Assembly: GCF_002009015.1 (NCBI RefSeq)
Contig: NZ_LZDE01000345.1
Span: forward strand, 39,654-103,653
Direction: 5' to 3'
DNA: 64,000 bases
Source of the DNA: Microbulbifer mangrovi
GTDB lineage: Bacteria > Pseudomonadota > Gammaproteobacteria > Pseudomonadales > Cellvibrionaceae
Shown: positions 9,129 through 18,138 of the stretch, piece by piece
How the letters are laid out: each line of letters opens with the position of its first letter
How positions within the stretch are numbered: position 1 is the stretch's first letter
Position numbers and translations under genes: made by a program
The notes under the pieces: generated by a model
The model's database searches: none
Seen by the model: the letters and a program-made list of their open reading frames with translations, nothing else
What the model was told of the DNA's origin: nothing

Positions 9129-12100
9129 ATGACCACGCATATACCCGTAGATGCCAGTGAACGCGCGCAAGCCCTGGAGATTGCCGAGAGCTATGCTGTA
9201 TCGGCACCCGCCGGTTCCGGCAAGACCGGCCTGCTTACCCAGCGATTGCTGAAACTACTCAGCGCCTGTCAGCAACCGGAAGAAGTGCTCGCGATCACCT
9301 TCACCCGCAAGGCCGCTGGTGAAATGCGCGAACGCCTGCTGGACGCGCTGCTGGATGCCCGCGACAACCCGGAACCGGAAAACCCCCACGGCAAAATCAC
9401 CTGGCAACTGGCGCGCGACCTGCTCGCCCACGACAAGCAACAGCAGTGGCATCTGCTGCAAAGCCCGCAGCGCCTGCGCATCCAGACCATTGACGGCCTG
9501 TGTCGCAACATTGCCAGCCAGCTACCCATCGACAGCGGTCTCGGCGCACCTGGAGAGCCCCTGGATCAACCGGCCATTGCCTACGAGATGGCTATTGCCA
9601 ACCTGCTGAAAAAGCTCGAGCGGGAAGAACTCGACGAGGACCTCGGCCGGCTGCTGCTGCACCTGGACAACAATCTCCCGGAAGTCAGCGACATGCTGAA
9701 AACCCTGCTGGAGAAACGGGAGCAGTGGCTGGAGCCGTTGCTATCGGTACACAATGAAGTCGCAGAAGACTATTTCACCCAGGTGATCAAAGAGCTGATC
9801 AACGCACAACTGGTCGCGTTCAAAAATCGTCTTGGCAGTTTCGCCGGAGAGTTGATGCAATTGGCGGATTACGCCGGCAGCAACATGCAGCAGGAGAAAC
9901 CGGGGCATATTGTCGGCAACCTCGCCGGCATCAGCGCCCTGCCCCCCTGTGACGATACGGGACTGGCACAGTGGCTGGCACTGGCAGAGCTATTGGCAAC
10001 GGGCACCGGCACCCTGCGGAAATCTGTTACCAAGACCATCGGGTTTCCCGCAGCCGACAAAAAATCTCCCGATCCCGAGCGGGCAAAAGCGTATAAAGAA
10101 CGCATGACCGCCCTGCTGGAGGCAATGCAGGATGTGCCCGCGTTACTCGAGGTTATCGCCGAAGTACGCACCCTGCCCGCCGGCATGGACGACAGCCAGT
10201 GGCAGATCCTGCGCGCCATGGCCCGGGTACTGCCGCTGCTGGTGGCGGAACTGAAGCTGGTCTTCCAGCAACTGGGGAGCACCGATTTTACCGAAGTTGC
10301 CCAGGCCGCACTGGCGGCACTGGGAGAGAGCGACTCGCCAACAGATGTGGCATTGAAACTGGACGTGCAGATCCGCCATATCCTGGTGGACGAATTTCAG
10401 GATACCTCCCAGCTGCAGCTGGAACTGCTGCAGAAACTCACCGCCGGCTGGGAGCCGGACGACGGCCGCAGTCTGTTTATCGTGGGTGACGGCATGCAGT
10501 CCTGTTACGGATTCCGCAATGCCAACGTGGGTATTTTCCTCGACGCGCGCAATGAAGGCATTGGTGAATTGCCGCTGACGCCACTCAACCTGCAGGTAAA
10601 TTTCCGCTCCAGTAATGCCGTGGTGGACTGGGTCAACCGCACGTTTGCCCGGGCGTTCCCACCCCGGGACAATATCAGCCGCGGCGCGGTGCGCTATCTG
10701 GATTCAGTCGCCTTCAAACCCCGCGTGTGGGATGGCGAGCCGGTGAGTTTCTACGGCTGCGTGGACGATGAAGATCGTTTACAGGAAGCCGAAAAGGCAG
10801 TCGCCATTATTCAGGACCTGCAAACCCGCGCACCTGACGACAGCATTGCGGTACTGGTGCGCAACAAAAAGCACCTGCAACAGATTCTGCCCGCACTGAC
10901 CCGCGCCGGCATTCCCTACCAGGCCCAGGATCTGGCACCGCTCGCCAGCAAGATGGTGGTGCTGGACCTGCTGAGCCTCACCCGTGCACTGCAGGATCCC
11001 AGTGACCGGACCAGCTGGCTGGCTGTATTGCGCGCGCCCTGGTGTGGGCTGGAGTTGCCGGACCTGTACGCGCTCGCCAATTTCGATGCGGGAGAAAGTG
11101 GCCCCCGCGACCCGCGAGTAGCGCCGATCCTCAACACCCTTGGCAATCCGCAAGCGCTTGCGGCACTGAGTAGCGATGGCCGCGCACGCCTGGAGCGTTG
11201 CGTACCGCAATTGCTCGAAAGCTGGCAACAGCGAGGGCGCAAACCGCTGCGCGTATGGCTGGAAGGCCTTTGGCTCGCCCTTGGTGGTCCCGCTACCGTC
11301 GCGGACAAACGCGAGCTGAGCAACGCCGCAGACTTTTTCCAGCTATTGGAGAAGTACGACCACGGTGGCGGCATCGCCGACTGGCCAGCGTTCGAACAGG
11401 CACTGGAAAAACTCTTCGCGCGTCCGGCGCAGGAGGCACGGGTCCAGGTCATGACCATTCACAAGTCGAAGGGACTGGAATTCGACCATGTGCTGATTCC
11501 CGGGCTCGACAAATCCGGCGGCGCCGGCGGCAGCGACCAGCTGCTGCGCTGGTGCAGCTGGCTGAACAGCGAAGCCCACACCCGCTTCCTGCTCGCACCC
11601 AAAAGCCCGCGCAGCGGTAAAGACCCTCTGTATGCCTATGTGAAACACGACAACAGCGAACGCGAGCGTTTGGAGGGCACACGCCTGCTTTACGTGGGAT
11701 GCACCCGGGCCATTCACAGCCTGCACCTGCTTGCCTGCGTAAAATCTTCCGACAAGAAAAATGAGGATTACAAGTCGCCCACCGCTGCGTCACTGCTCGC
11801 CTGCATCTGGCCGACCCTGTCAGACAACTCGGCCAGCCCGTGGTGTCACTGGCTCGAAACCGATGCCCCGGCACAACAGGATGAATACAGGGATCACAGC
11901 TTCCTTCTGCATCTCCCCCAACACTGGCAGGCCCCGCCCCATCCACGCGAGGACTATCTCGCCCGCTACCGTATGGGCGACTTCCAGCGAGATGACAGCG
12001 AAGAGGCCAACCTGCCGGAGCTGGGCCAGGTCCACCAGCGGTGGTTCCGCCACGCCGGTACCGTCGCCCACGAAACACTGGCTACCCTCACCGAGTTCCC

Positions 12101-12569
12101 CGAGCGACTGGCGAAGCCCCCGGAGCAGCTGATCGAGGAATTGCGCCCGCTATGGCAGCTTCGCCTTGCCCAATCCGGCCTGAATGGAAGCAGCCTGGAA
12201 AAAGCCCAGGAGAAAGTGGAACAGGCCGTTGTACGAACCCTGCAATGCGAAACCGGACGCTGGCTACTGGATGCCAGCCATACCGAAAGTGCTGCGGAGC
12301 TGGAGCTGCACAGTGGCGGACGCGAGCTCAGGCGTAACATCGTCGACCGGACCTTTATCGATGAACACGGCACCCGCTGGATCATCGATTACAAAACCGC
12401 AGAGCCCACTGCTGCCGAGTCCATCGAAGAGTTTGTAGCCCAGCAACTCGAGCAGTACCGCAACCAACTGGAAAACTACCGCCGCCTGTTTTATCAGCGC
12501 GGCGAAAAGTCCGTCCGCTGTGCGCTCTACTTTCCGCTGTTCCAGCACATGGCAGAGCTCCCCAACTAG
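9129..12569 (+). CDS. AddA-like UvrD-family helicase/nuclease
   Basis: A 1146-residue superfamily 1A helicase fused to a RecB-type nuclease. Helicase motifs run in order: Walker A APAGSGKTG (K32), motif Ia ITFTRKAAGEMRER, Walker B VDEFQDTS (D421, E422), motif III GDGMQSCYGFR, motif V TIHKSKGLEFDHV and motif VI LLYVGCTRA. The C-terminal nuclease carries WIIDYKT (D1087, K1089) followed by a QLENYRRLFY helix. Together with the AddB-like protein directly upstream it should unwind and degrade DNA ends to start homologous recombination. The ATG at 9129 lies 5 bases after the upstream stop, indicating translational coupling. A 30-base hairpin follows at 12600. Confidence 0.85.
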   Translation: MTTHIPVDASERAQALEIAESYAVSAPAGSGKTGLLTQRLLKLLSACQQPEEVLAITFTRKAAGEMRERLLDALLDARDNPEPENPHGKITWQLARDLLAHDKQQQWHLLQSPQRLRIQTIDGLCRNIASQLPIDSGLGAPGEPLDQPAIAYEMAIANLLKKLEREELDEDLGRLLLHLDNNLPEVSDMLKTLLEKREQWLEPLLSVHNEVAEDYFTQVIKELINAQLVAFKNRLGSFAGELMQLADYAGSNMQQEKPGHIVGNLAGISALPPCDDTGLAQWLALAELLATGTGTLRKSVTKTIGFPAADKKSPDPERAKAYKERMTALLEAMQDVPALLEVIAEVRTLPAGMDDSQWQILRAMARVLPLLVAELKLVFQQLGSTDFTEVAQAALAALGESDSPTDVALKLDVQIRHILVDEFQDTSQLQLELLQKLTAGWEPDDGRSLFIVGDGMQSCYGFRNANVGIFLDARNEGIGELPLTPLNLQVNFRSSNAVVDWVNRTFARAFPPRDNISRGAVRYLDSVAFKPRVWDGEPVSFYGCVDDEDRLQEAEKAVAIIQDLQTRAPDDSIAVLVRNKKHLQQILPALTRAGIPYQAQDLAPLASKMVVLDLLSLTRALQDPSDRTSWLAVLRAPWCGLELPDLYALANFDAGESGPRDPRVAPILNTLGNPQALAALSSDGRARLERCVPQLLESWQQRGRKPLRVWLEGLWLALGGPATVADKRELSNAADFFQLLEKYDHGGGIADWPAFEQALEKLFARPAQEARVQVMTIHKSKGLEFDHVLIPGLDKSGGAGGSDQLLRWCSWLNSEAHTRFLLAPKSPRSGKDPLYAYVKHDNSERERLEGTRLLYVGCTRAIHSLHLLACVKSSDKKNEDYKSPTAASLLACIWPTLSDNSASPWCHWLETDAPAQQDEYRDHSFLLHLPQHWQAPPHPREDYLARYRMGDFQRDDSEEANLPELGQVHQRWFRHAGTVAHETLATLTEFPERLAKPPEQLIEELRPLWQLRLAQSGLNGSSLEKAQEKVEQAVVRTLQCETGRWLLDASHTESAAELELHSGGRELRRNIVDRTFIDEHGTRWIIDYKTAEPTAAESIEEFVAQQLEQYRNQLENYRRLFYQRGEKSVRCALYFPLFQHMAELPN

Positions 12570-12599
12570 GGCGTGAATCGACCCGATATCGAGCCCCAC

Positions 12600-12629
12600 A
12601 GGACGGGCAGATGAAAAACTGCCCGTCCT
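12600..12629 (+). terminator. Strong hairpin after the helicase gene, probable terminator
   Basis: A perfect 11-bp stem (AGGACGGGCAG at 12600-12610 with CTGCCCGTCCT at 12619-12629) with an 8-base A-rich loop lies 30 bases past the stop codon. There is no T-run after it, so it may act as an RNA-stabilising stem or a weak terminator. Confidence 0.4.
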
Positions 12630-12734
12630 AATCCACCCGAAGGGCGCGACGTCTCGCGCAATCGCATCCCTTCCACGGCGAAGTTAGCCGGACAGATATT
12701 GCGGCCAACTGGCAAATCAGTGACATCTAAAACT

Positions 12735-12748
12735 GTTTCAAATGAAAC
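12735..12748. promoter_or_regulatory. Palindrome upstream of the DAHP synthase gene
   Basis: GTTTCA-AA-TGAAAC is a perfect 6-bp inverted repeat about 70 bases upstream of the aroG-type gene. It could be an operator, but it does not match the TyrR or TrpR sites I know, and short palindromes arise by chance. Confidence 0.2.
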
Positions 12749-12814
12749 CCTAGCCCTGCCTGCCCGGGCTGGGTAGCATAACTGCCCCGCAGCGCACGCC
12801 CTGCGGCAAGGAAG

Positions 12815-13924
12815 ATGATTTCAAATTCAGACAGTAGCGATAGAAATACCATGACCACGCAGCAGTTCGACGACTTAAATGTCCTCTCCCAGGACGTTCT
12901 TATTACCCCGGAAGCGCTGAAATCGGAACTGCCCGTCAGCGAGTCCGCAGAGGCCACCGTAGCCGCCGGCCGCGCCGCCGTGCGCGACATCCTGGACCGC
13001 AAAGATCACCGCCTGATGGTCGTGATCGGACCCTGTTCAGTACACGATGTTGAGGCCGCCATGGACTATGCCAACCGCCTGAAGGCGCTGGCAGAAAAGG
13101 TCTCCGACACCCTGCTAATCGTCATGCGCGTGTATTTTGAGAAGCCCCGTACCACCGTGGGCTGGAAAGGCCTGATCAACGACCCGCACCTGGACGACTC
13201 GTTCAAGATCGAAGAGGGTCTGCACATCGGCCGCAAGCTGCTGCTGGACATCTCCGAGCTGGGCCTGCCCACCTCCACCGAGGCACTGGACCCGATCTCG
13301 CCCCAGTACTTACAGGACCTGATCTCCTGGTCGGCCATCGGTGCGCGCACTACCGAATCCCAGACCCACCGGGAAATGGCCAGCGGTCTTTCCTCCGCCG
13401 TGGGCTTCAAAAACGGCACTGACGGCAGCCTGGAAGTGGCCATCAACGCCCTCCAGTCCACCGCCCACCCGCACCGCTTCCTGGGTATCAACAAGGAAGG
13501 CCAGGTAGCCATCATCCACACCGCCGGTAACAAGTACGGCCATGTGGTACTGCGCGGCGGCAACGACAAGCCCAACTACGACTCCGTTAGCGTCGCCGTG
13601 TGTGAGAAAGAACTGGAGGATGCTGGCCTGGTACCCAACATCATGGTCGACTGTAGCCACGCCAATTCCAACAAGAACCACGAGCTGCAGCCCCTCGTGG
13701 TTGACAACGTTACCCACCAGATCCTGGACGGCAACAAATCCATCATCGGCATCATGGTGGAAAGTAACCTGAAACCCGGCAACCAGAAGATCAACAAAGA
13801 TCGCAGCCAGATGGAATACGGAGTTTCCGTTACCGACAAGTGCATCGACTGGGAAACCACCGAAAACCTACTGCTGAACATGGCCGAGCAACTGCGCGGA
13901 CCGCTGAAAGCACGCCAGGGGTAA
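12815..13924 (+). CDS. 3-deoxy-7-phosphoheptulonate (DAHP) synthase, class I
   Basis: Condenses phosphoenolpyruvate and erythrose 4-phosphate, the first step of aromatic amino acid synthesis. Its 369 residues correspond to the usual AroG/AroF/AroH length. Typical motifs are seen: VVIGPCSVHD, MRVYFEKPRTTVGWKG, GARTTESQTHREMASG, GFKNGTDG, VDCSHANSNK and GIMVESNL. Which aromatic amino acid inhibits it cannot be decided by eye. The ATG at 12815 has AAGGA only 2 bases upstream, which is tight. The alternative ATG at 12851 (MTTQQFDDLNVLS) begins where homologues usually begin but has a poor ribosome binding site. A rho-independent terminator follows. Confidence 0.92.
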   Translation: MISNSDSSDRNTMTTQQFDDLNVLSQDVLITPEALKSELPVSESAEATVAAGRAAVRDILDRKDHRLMVVIGPCSVHDVEAAMDYANRLKALAEKVSDTLLIVMRVYFEKPRTTVGWKGLINDPHLDDSFKIEEGLHIGRKLLLDISELGLPTSTEALDPISPQYLQDLISWSAIGARTTESQTHREMASGLSSAVGFKNGTDGSLEVAINALQSTAHPHRFLGINKEGQVAIIHTAGNKYGHVVLRGGNDKPNYDSVSVAVCEKELEDAGLVPNIMVDCSHANSNKNHELQPLVVDNVTHQILDGNKSIIGIMVESNLKPGNQKINKDRSQMEYGVSVTDKCIDWETTENLLLNMAEQLRGPLKARQG

Positions 13925-13954
13925 GATTCGGGGCTCTGCCCTCTTACGCCCATC

Positions 13955-13981
13955 AAAAAGGCCGGCTTTGCCGGCCTTTTT
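13955..13981 (+). terminator. Rho-independent terminator of the DAHP synthase gene
   Basis: Stem GGCCGGC/GCCGGCC with a TTT loop, extended by AAAAA before and TTTTT after it, 30 bases past the stop. It is symmetrical and could work in both directions. Confidence 0.85.
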
Positions 13982-14118
13982 GTATCTATGATTTAGGTGT
14001 TCCTGCCTGCCCACTACTCAAAAAAAGAAACAACAAGGCCAAATACCTATTTCCGCTGAATCTCCAAAAGGAGATTCAACTGTGGTATCAGTAGCCCCAC
14101 AACGACGAGGTACTAGTT

Positions 14119-15006
14119 ATGACTAAAAACAACTGGCTGTCGCAAAGCAGCGAGCAAGATTTCGACCTGACCGATCACAGTATTACACCCACGGTACTTC
14201 CCAGTGAGGCGGACGTTGGCAAGGCCATGCTCAACGAGCTGTATGAAACGGCAGCAGTCAAAGATGGCGATATCAATATCGCCCTGCTCGGCGGCCGCGG
14301 CGCCCAGGAACTGCACCGCCTATTGGGTGGACTGGCCAAGACATCGGAGAAAGATGAACTGCTGGGCCGGCTGAACGTCTTCACGCAAGATGCACTGGCA
14401 CCCATGAGCATGAGCAACTGCTTCAGCTTTGTACGGGATTTTGAGCGCATTCTCGGCCCTGACTTCTTCAAGAAGATCAAAAGCTTCACCCCGATGCAGA
14501 CAGATACCGATGACCTGGAGGCCGGGCTGACCGCGTATCTGGAAAAGCTGGAATCCCTGGGCGGCCTGGACATCTTCTTCATCGGCCACGGCCCGGAAGA
14601 AAACCAGGCATCCCACCTCGCCTACATAAAGCCCTTCTCCGGCGCCCAGAGCAATCATGTTGCCGGGATAATCCCGATTTCCAGCAGCATCCTGGAGCAC
14701 CACATCAGCAAGTTCAAAGCCGGCGGCAGCGCGGTCAACGAACAGGACGAAGCCGAATGCCGTTCCGCCCAGTACATTCTCACCCTGGGTCCCGCGGCGA
14801 TTCTGCAGGCGAAAAAGGTGGTGCAATCCGTCGTCGACGCTGATACCGCACCGGCCAAAGTCCAGACCTATGCGAATGTGTTGAACACTCGGCTGAGCTC
14901 CGATAGCGAGGAAGCCCTGCTGCAACTGAATGCGAACCCGGGGTTATGGATCAGGTTGCACCCCAATACCAGGTCTTTTGTACTGCCGAATTTGGGGATT
15001 AAATAA
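14119..15006 (+). CDS. Divergent NagB/6-phosphogluconolactonase-fold protein
   Basis: A 295-residue protein with the layout of the glucosamine-6-phosphate isomerase/6-phosphogluconolactonase family: an N-terminal phosphate-type loop (ALLGGRGAQELHRLL, residues 55-69), a middle motif LNVFTQDALAPMSMSNC, the glycine motif IFFIGHGPEENQASHLAY (residues 152-169) and a late TLGPAAILQAKK helix. In classical members the glycine motif carries a catalytic DGH triad; here the equivalent positions read PEEN, so normal deaminase or lactonase chemistry is doubtful. Either the substrate differs or the protein is a sensor. GAGG lies about 9 bases before the start. It is transcribed alone, with terminators on both sides. 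Confidence 0.6.
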   Translation: MTKNNWLSQSSEQDFDLTDHSITPTVLPSEADVGKAMLNELYETAAVKDGDINIALLGGRGAQELHRLLGGLAKTSEKDELLGRLNVFTQDALAPMSMSNCFSFVRDFERILGPDFFKKIKSFTPMQTDTDDLEAGLTAYLEKLESLGGLDIFFIGHGPEENQASHLAYIKPFSGAQSNHVAGIIPISSSILEHHISKFKAGGSAVNEQDEAECRSAQYILTLGPAAILQAKKVVQSVVDADTAPAKVQTYANVLNTRLSSDSEEALLQLNANPGLWIRLHPNTRSFVLPNLGIK

Positions 15007-15080
15007 AAGCCAATAGAACTCCACGAAACCAAAGTGGCCGAACTAATACTTAGTCAGACCATTGGAATTGACTCGAATCT

Positions 15081-15107
15081 AAAGGGCCCACAACAAGGGC
15101 CCTTTTT
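15081..15107 (+). terminator. Rho-independent terminator of the NagB-like gene
   Basis: AAGGGCCC pairs with GGGCCCTT around a short ACAACAA-type loop, and five Ts follow. It lies 75 bases after the stop at 15006. Confidence 0.85.
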
Positions 15108-15206
15108 ATTCCCAAAACCATATCCAACACACAAAAAACGTGATACCCCGCACACAAAAGAATTTCCAGGTTATATAGAAGGCATCGGTCACTTATAATC
15201 GCCACC

Positions 15207-15233
15207 CATGTGAATAGAGTACATATTCACATG
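15207..15233. promoter_or_regulatory. Perfect 10-bp inverted repeat upstream of the radical SAM gene
   Basis: CATGTGAATA and TATTCACATG are exact reverse complements separated by 7 bases. The site is in a 270-base AT-rich leader between the upstream terminator and the radical SAM start at 15379. It is a candidate operator, or an RNA hairpin if transcribed. No similar copy was noticed elsewhere in the window. Confidence 0.35.
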
Positions 15234-15378
15234 CAAAACCAAATACAAGCCTCACAAGCGAACATCAAAAAATCACTAGAAATATAATTATAAGTGATAA
15301 AGCACTGACACTAGAAAAGAACAGAAAATAACATCAACTAAAATATCAACTGTGAAAAAATATGTTTAGGACAACTAC

Positions 15379-17769
15379 GTGACAGAGCTAACTCAAATTA
15401 ATAAAAATATCAGCACATTACCTCTCGCTACAACCATTCCACCTCAAAATTACTTGCAATCAGGCTGGTTAACTGTATCAAGGCCAGTACTGGGAGAACC
15501 GGGTCAGATCAGCAATATGATCCATCCTGGTTCGGGCCAATTGGAAAAATGGAGCACTGGAGATTTCGCCCACCTTTCTTTAAATTTCCCTAATGTTATT
15601 ACTGAATGCTGGTATTTGACATTGAACTTAAGGTCACCATGGAGAGGCCAAAGTAATTCAGAAAAAATAGTGATTTACGTAAATGATCGACCTCTTCCAG
15701 CATTCCGGGTAGATTCTGATATAGCAAAACAAAAGCTACTGGAAATACCGTCGGCCTGGGTTGAGCAAGACGGCAGTGTAAACCTCCGCATTGAGACACC
15801 CAACGCAAGCGATGAACAGGGTGAAATAGCTCATTTGCCTGATGAAATCCGACTTGGCGTTGAGCTATCAGCATTGACCCTGTATAAAAATAAAGAACAA
15901 TATTTACAAACTATAGAAAGGTCCTATGTAGATGCCCGCTTAGTCAGGGATGAAATATTGGACAGAGGTGACTTGCCGCTAGATGACCGCGGCGAATTAA
16001 TTGACAAAGCGAGAAGAACTTTAGAAATTGTTGAAAATAGCGATCTATATGCCCCGATCGTTGAGGAAAAAATACGATCGATTTTACAAGACCCTTACAT
16101 TTTGACTTCACAGCAATATGAGTTTGTATTCGACAAACTCTACTTTGATGAAAATTATCAAAAGATAAGAGAGGGTGACATATTTCAATCTTTCAAGTCC
16201 TGGTCAGACGAACTGCAGGCCTTCCACGCTTCCGTTGTAAATGCTGGCAACAGAGCCTTCTTGAATGACGGGCAGCACAAAAAGCTCGAAACAATAGACC
16301 CCGACGAAGACCGACTATTGATTCTAACAAGACGATTAAAATTTTCGTCGCGAAAATTGAAACAACTGAAACTGTTAAATGATCAGCTTAACAATTTGGA
16401 AATCCTTTTAAAAAGAGATCATTTGGAGTCCATACCTCCAGCGCTAGAAATTGAAATGTCAAGCTACTGCAACTACGCGTGCGTTATGTGTGGCAGAAGC
16501 TGGCTAACCTTCCACTTTAACCGCCAAAGCAATGATCAACTCGCGCTTTTACTACCCATATTGCCCTTCCTAAACCATGTCACCATTGCCGGGGTTGGAG
16601 AAAATACCACAAGTGATCGATTGCTGGTTTGGGCAATGCTCTTGGAAAAATTCCAGATCGAAAGCCGGATATTCACTAATGGATCGATGATTCATCGCCA
16701 ACTAGATGCCCTAAGTCGATTTAGCAAGGTCTGCATTAGCTTTGACGGCGGTTTTGCCGACTCTTTCGAAGCTCAGCGAAGAGGCGCCAATTTTGAGTTA
16801 GTAGTGAGAAATGCAAAGCTACTGCGAGCCAAAGCACCCAAGATTGAAATGGCCTTTAGTGTAGTGGTATCACGATTCAATATAGATGAGCTAGGCAGAA
16901 TCATTGAAATAGCTGGTGATATTGGCATTAATCATGTGGCATTTAGTCCAGTTTGGCATGATTCCGGCATGCGCCTTAGACCTTCAGATTCGAGCCGTTT
17001 TCAATCCAACTTATCAGAAGCACTGAAGCTGGCCAAAAAATACCGAATTGAGATTCAGAATAACGTTATTCCCGAAGACTTCTGCGTGGCTGAGGATCAA
17101 CCACTTGACCGAAACGCTCTTTTCGAAGAATTTTCAGAACTCAGCAAACCCAGCAATCAAACGTTATCTGTCAAGCAAATAGAAGAAAACTTTCAAAAAC
17201 TCAACTTCAACTATTACCCAGACCCAGAAATACTTCCTGGAAAAAAATGGCCCCCAGCCCCAGACACAACACCTCAATTAAAGCAATGGATAAAGCCATC
17301 TTACGAATTTAATTTCGACCTGAATTCGGAAATTCAGAAACTTAAAAATAAGATAAAAGAACTAAATCTGCAGCTAAAAAATCAAGATGACATCAAGATA
17401 CCTTACTGCCTATCCATTTGGAAATACACCTACGCAAAGGCCAGCGGGAAAAATAAGCTCTGCCCACAAACCGATATAGACGTCGGAAATATTGTCACAG
17501 ATGGAATAACCTCCACCATCAACAGCAGCAGAAACCGGAAATTTAAAAACACCATGTTTGGAGGGGATTTGGAGCCAATTTGCAAAACATGCTTGGACCC
17601 ATATCGGAGATGGGGGCATGACAGCATTTTATCCTTCTGTAAAAAAATGAAAATCATTCCAGAAGACTTATCAAGTTACTCCGAATCTCATACAGACAAA
17701 AACAATACCCTCCTGAAGCTACTCAGGCGGGTTATCAGGAAGACTCTAAGATTAGTGAAATATAGCTAA
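15379..17769 (+). CDS. Radical SAM/SPASM-type enzyme with N-terminal beta-rich module
   Basis: A 796-residue enzyme. Residues ~25-175 look like a beta-sandwich (short hydrophobic strands, WYLTLNLRSPW, IVIYVNDRPLPAFRV). Residues ~175-355 are charged helices. The radical SAM core begins with CNYACVMC: C364, C368 and C371 bind the 4Fe-4S cluster that cleaves S-adenosylmethionine. Four C-terminal cysteines (C677, C695, C735, C738; PICKTC at the end) suggest a SPASM or twitch auxiliary cluster, after a Lys/Glu-rich coiled-coil-like segment near 660-672. SPASM enzymes usually modify peptides or proteins, and some act on sugars or cofactors. I see no precursor peptide, transporter or partner gene beside it. 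The gene is much more AT-rich than its flanks and starts from GTG, so recent acquisition is likely. Confidence 0.85.
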   Translation: MTELTQINKNISTLPLATTIPPQNYLQSGWLTVSRPVLGEPGQISNMIHPGSGQLEKWSTGDFAHLSLNFPNVITECWYLTLNLRSPWRGQSNSEKIVIYVNDRPLPAFRVDSDIAKQKLLEIPSAWVEQDGSVNLRIETPNASDEQGEIAHLPDEIRLGVELSALTLYKNKEQYLQTIERSYVDARLVRDEILDRGDLPLDDRGELIDKARRTLEIVENSDLYAPIVEEKIRSILQDPYILTSQQYEFVFDKLYFDENYQKIREGDIFQSFKSWSDELQAFHASVVNAGNRAFLNDGQHKKLETIDPDEDRLLILTRRLKFSSRKLKQLKLLNDQLNNLEILLKRDHLESIPPALEIEMSSYCNYACVMCGRSWLTFHFNRQSNDQLALLLPILPFLNHVTIAGVGENTTSDRLLVWAMLLEKFQIESRIFTNGSMIHRQLDALSRFSKVCISFDGGFADSFEAQRRGANFELVVRNAKLLRAKAPKIEMAFSVVVSRFNIDELGRIIEIAGDIGINHVAFSPVWHDSGMRLRPSDSSRFQSNLSEALKLAKKYRIEIQNNVIPEDFCVAEDQPLDRNALFEEFSELSKPSNQTLSVKQIEENFQKLNFNYYPDPEILPGKKWPPAPDTTPQLKQWIKPSYEFNFDLNSEIQKLKNKIKELNLQLKNQDDIKIPYCLSIWKYTYAKASGKNKLCPQTDIDVGNIVTDGITSTINSSRNRKFKNTMFGGDLEPICKTCLDPYRRWGHDSILSFCKKMKIIPEDLSSYSESHTDKNNTLLKLLRRVIRKTLRLVKYS

Positions 17770-18138
17770 AAGGATAATGAATAAGGCAATTGGAGTGTTT
17801 AGCAGTCACACTGACAACCTCCCAACCAAAATCTCAAATTTTAGGCAGAATATGTAGCTTATTTATTCCAAAAAACAACTAAGATCTTGGCAAGGCCGCC
17901 ACATGGAATTCCATTTTGGCGGCCTCGGGTAAAATCGTTCACAGGAATACCAAAAACGACTCAACTTAAACCCTTACAAAAGCTATATATGGGAGAAAAT
18001 ATGTGGTTGGCCATAAACTGTTTTTGAAAACCTTACCACCAGCTAAACTAACCAATATGAATAGCGCCTTCCCTGAAACGAAAAATGAATGCGTGACGTC
18101 CCCATCTAAACTCCATCATTACAAAAAGGACCATTGAC
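17770..18138. other. Intergenic stretch with one hairpin
   Basis: About 370 AT-rich bases after the radical SAM gene. I found no short open frame with a plausible ribosome binding site. A GGCCGCCA (17894-17901)/TGGCGGCC (17917-17924) stem could stop transcription, but it has no T-run. Confidence 0.4.
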
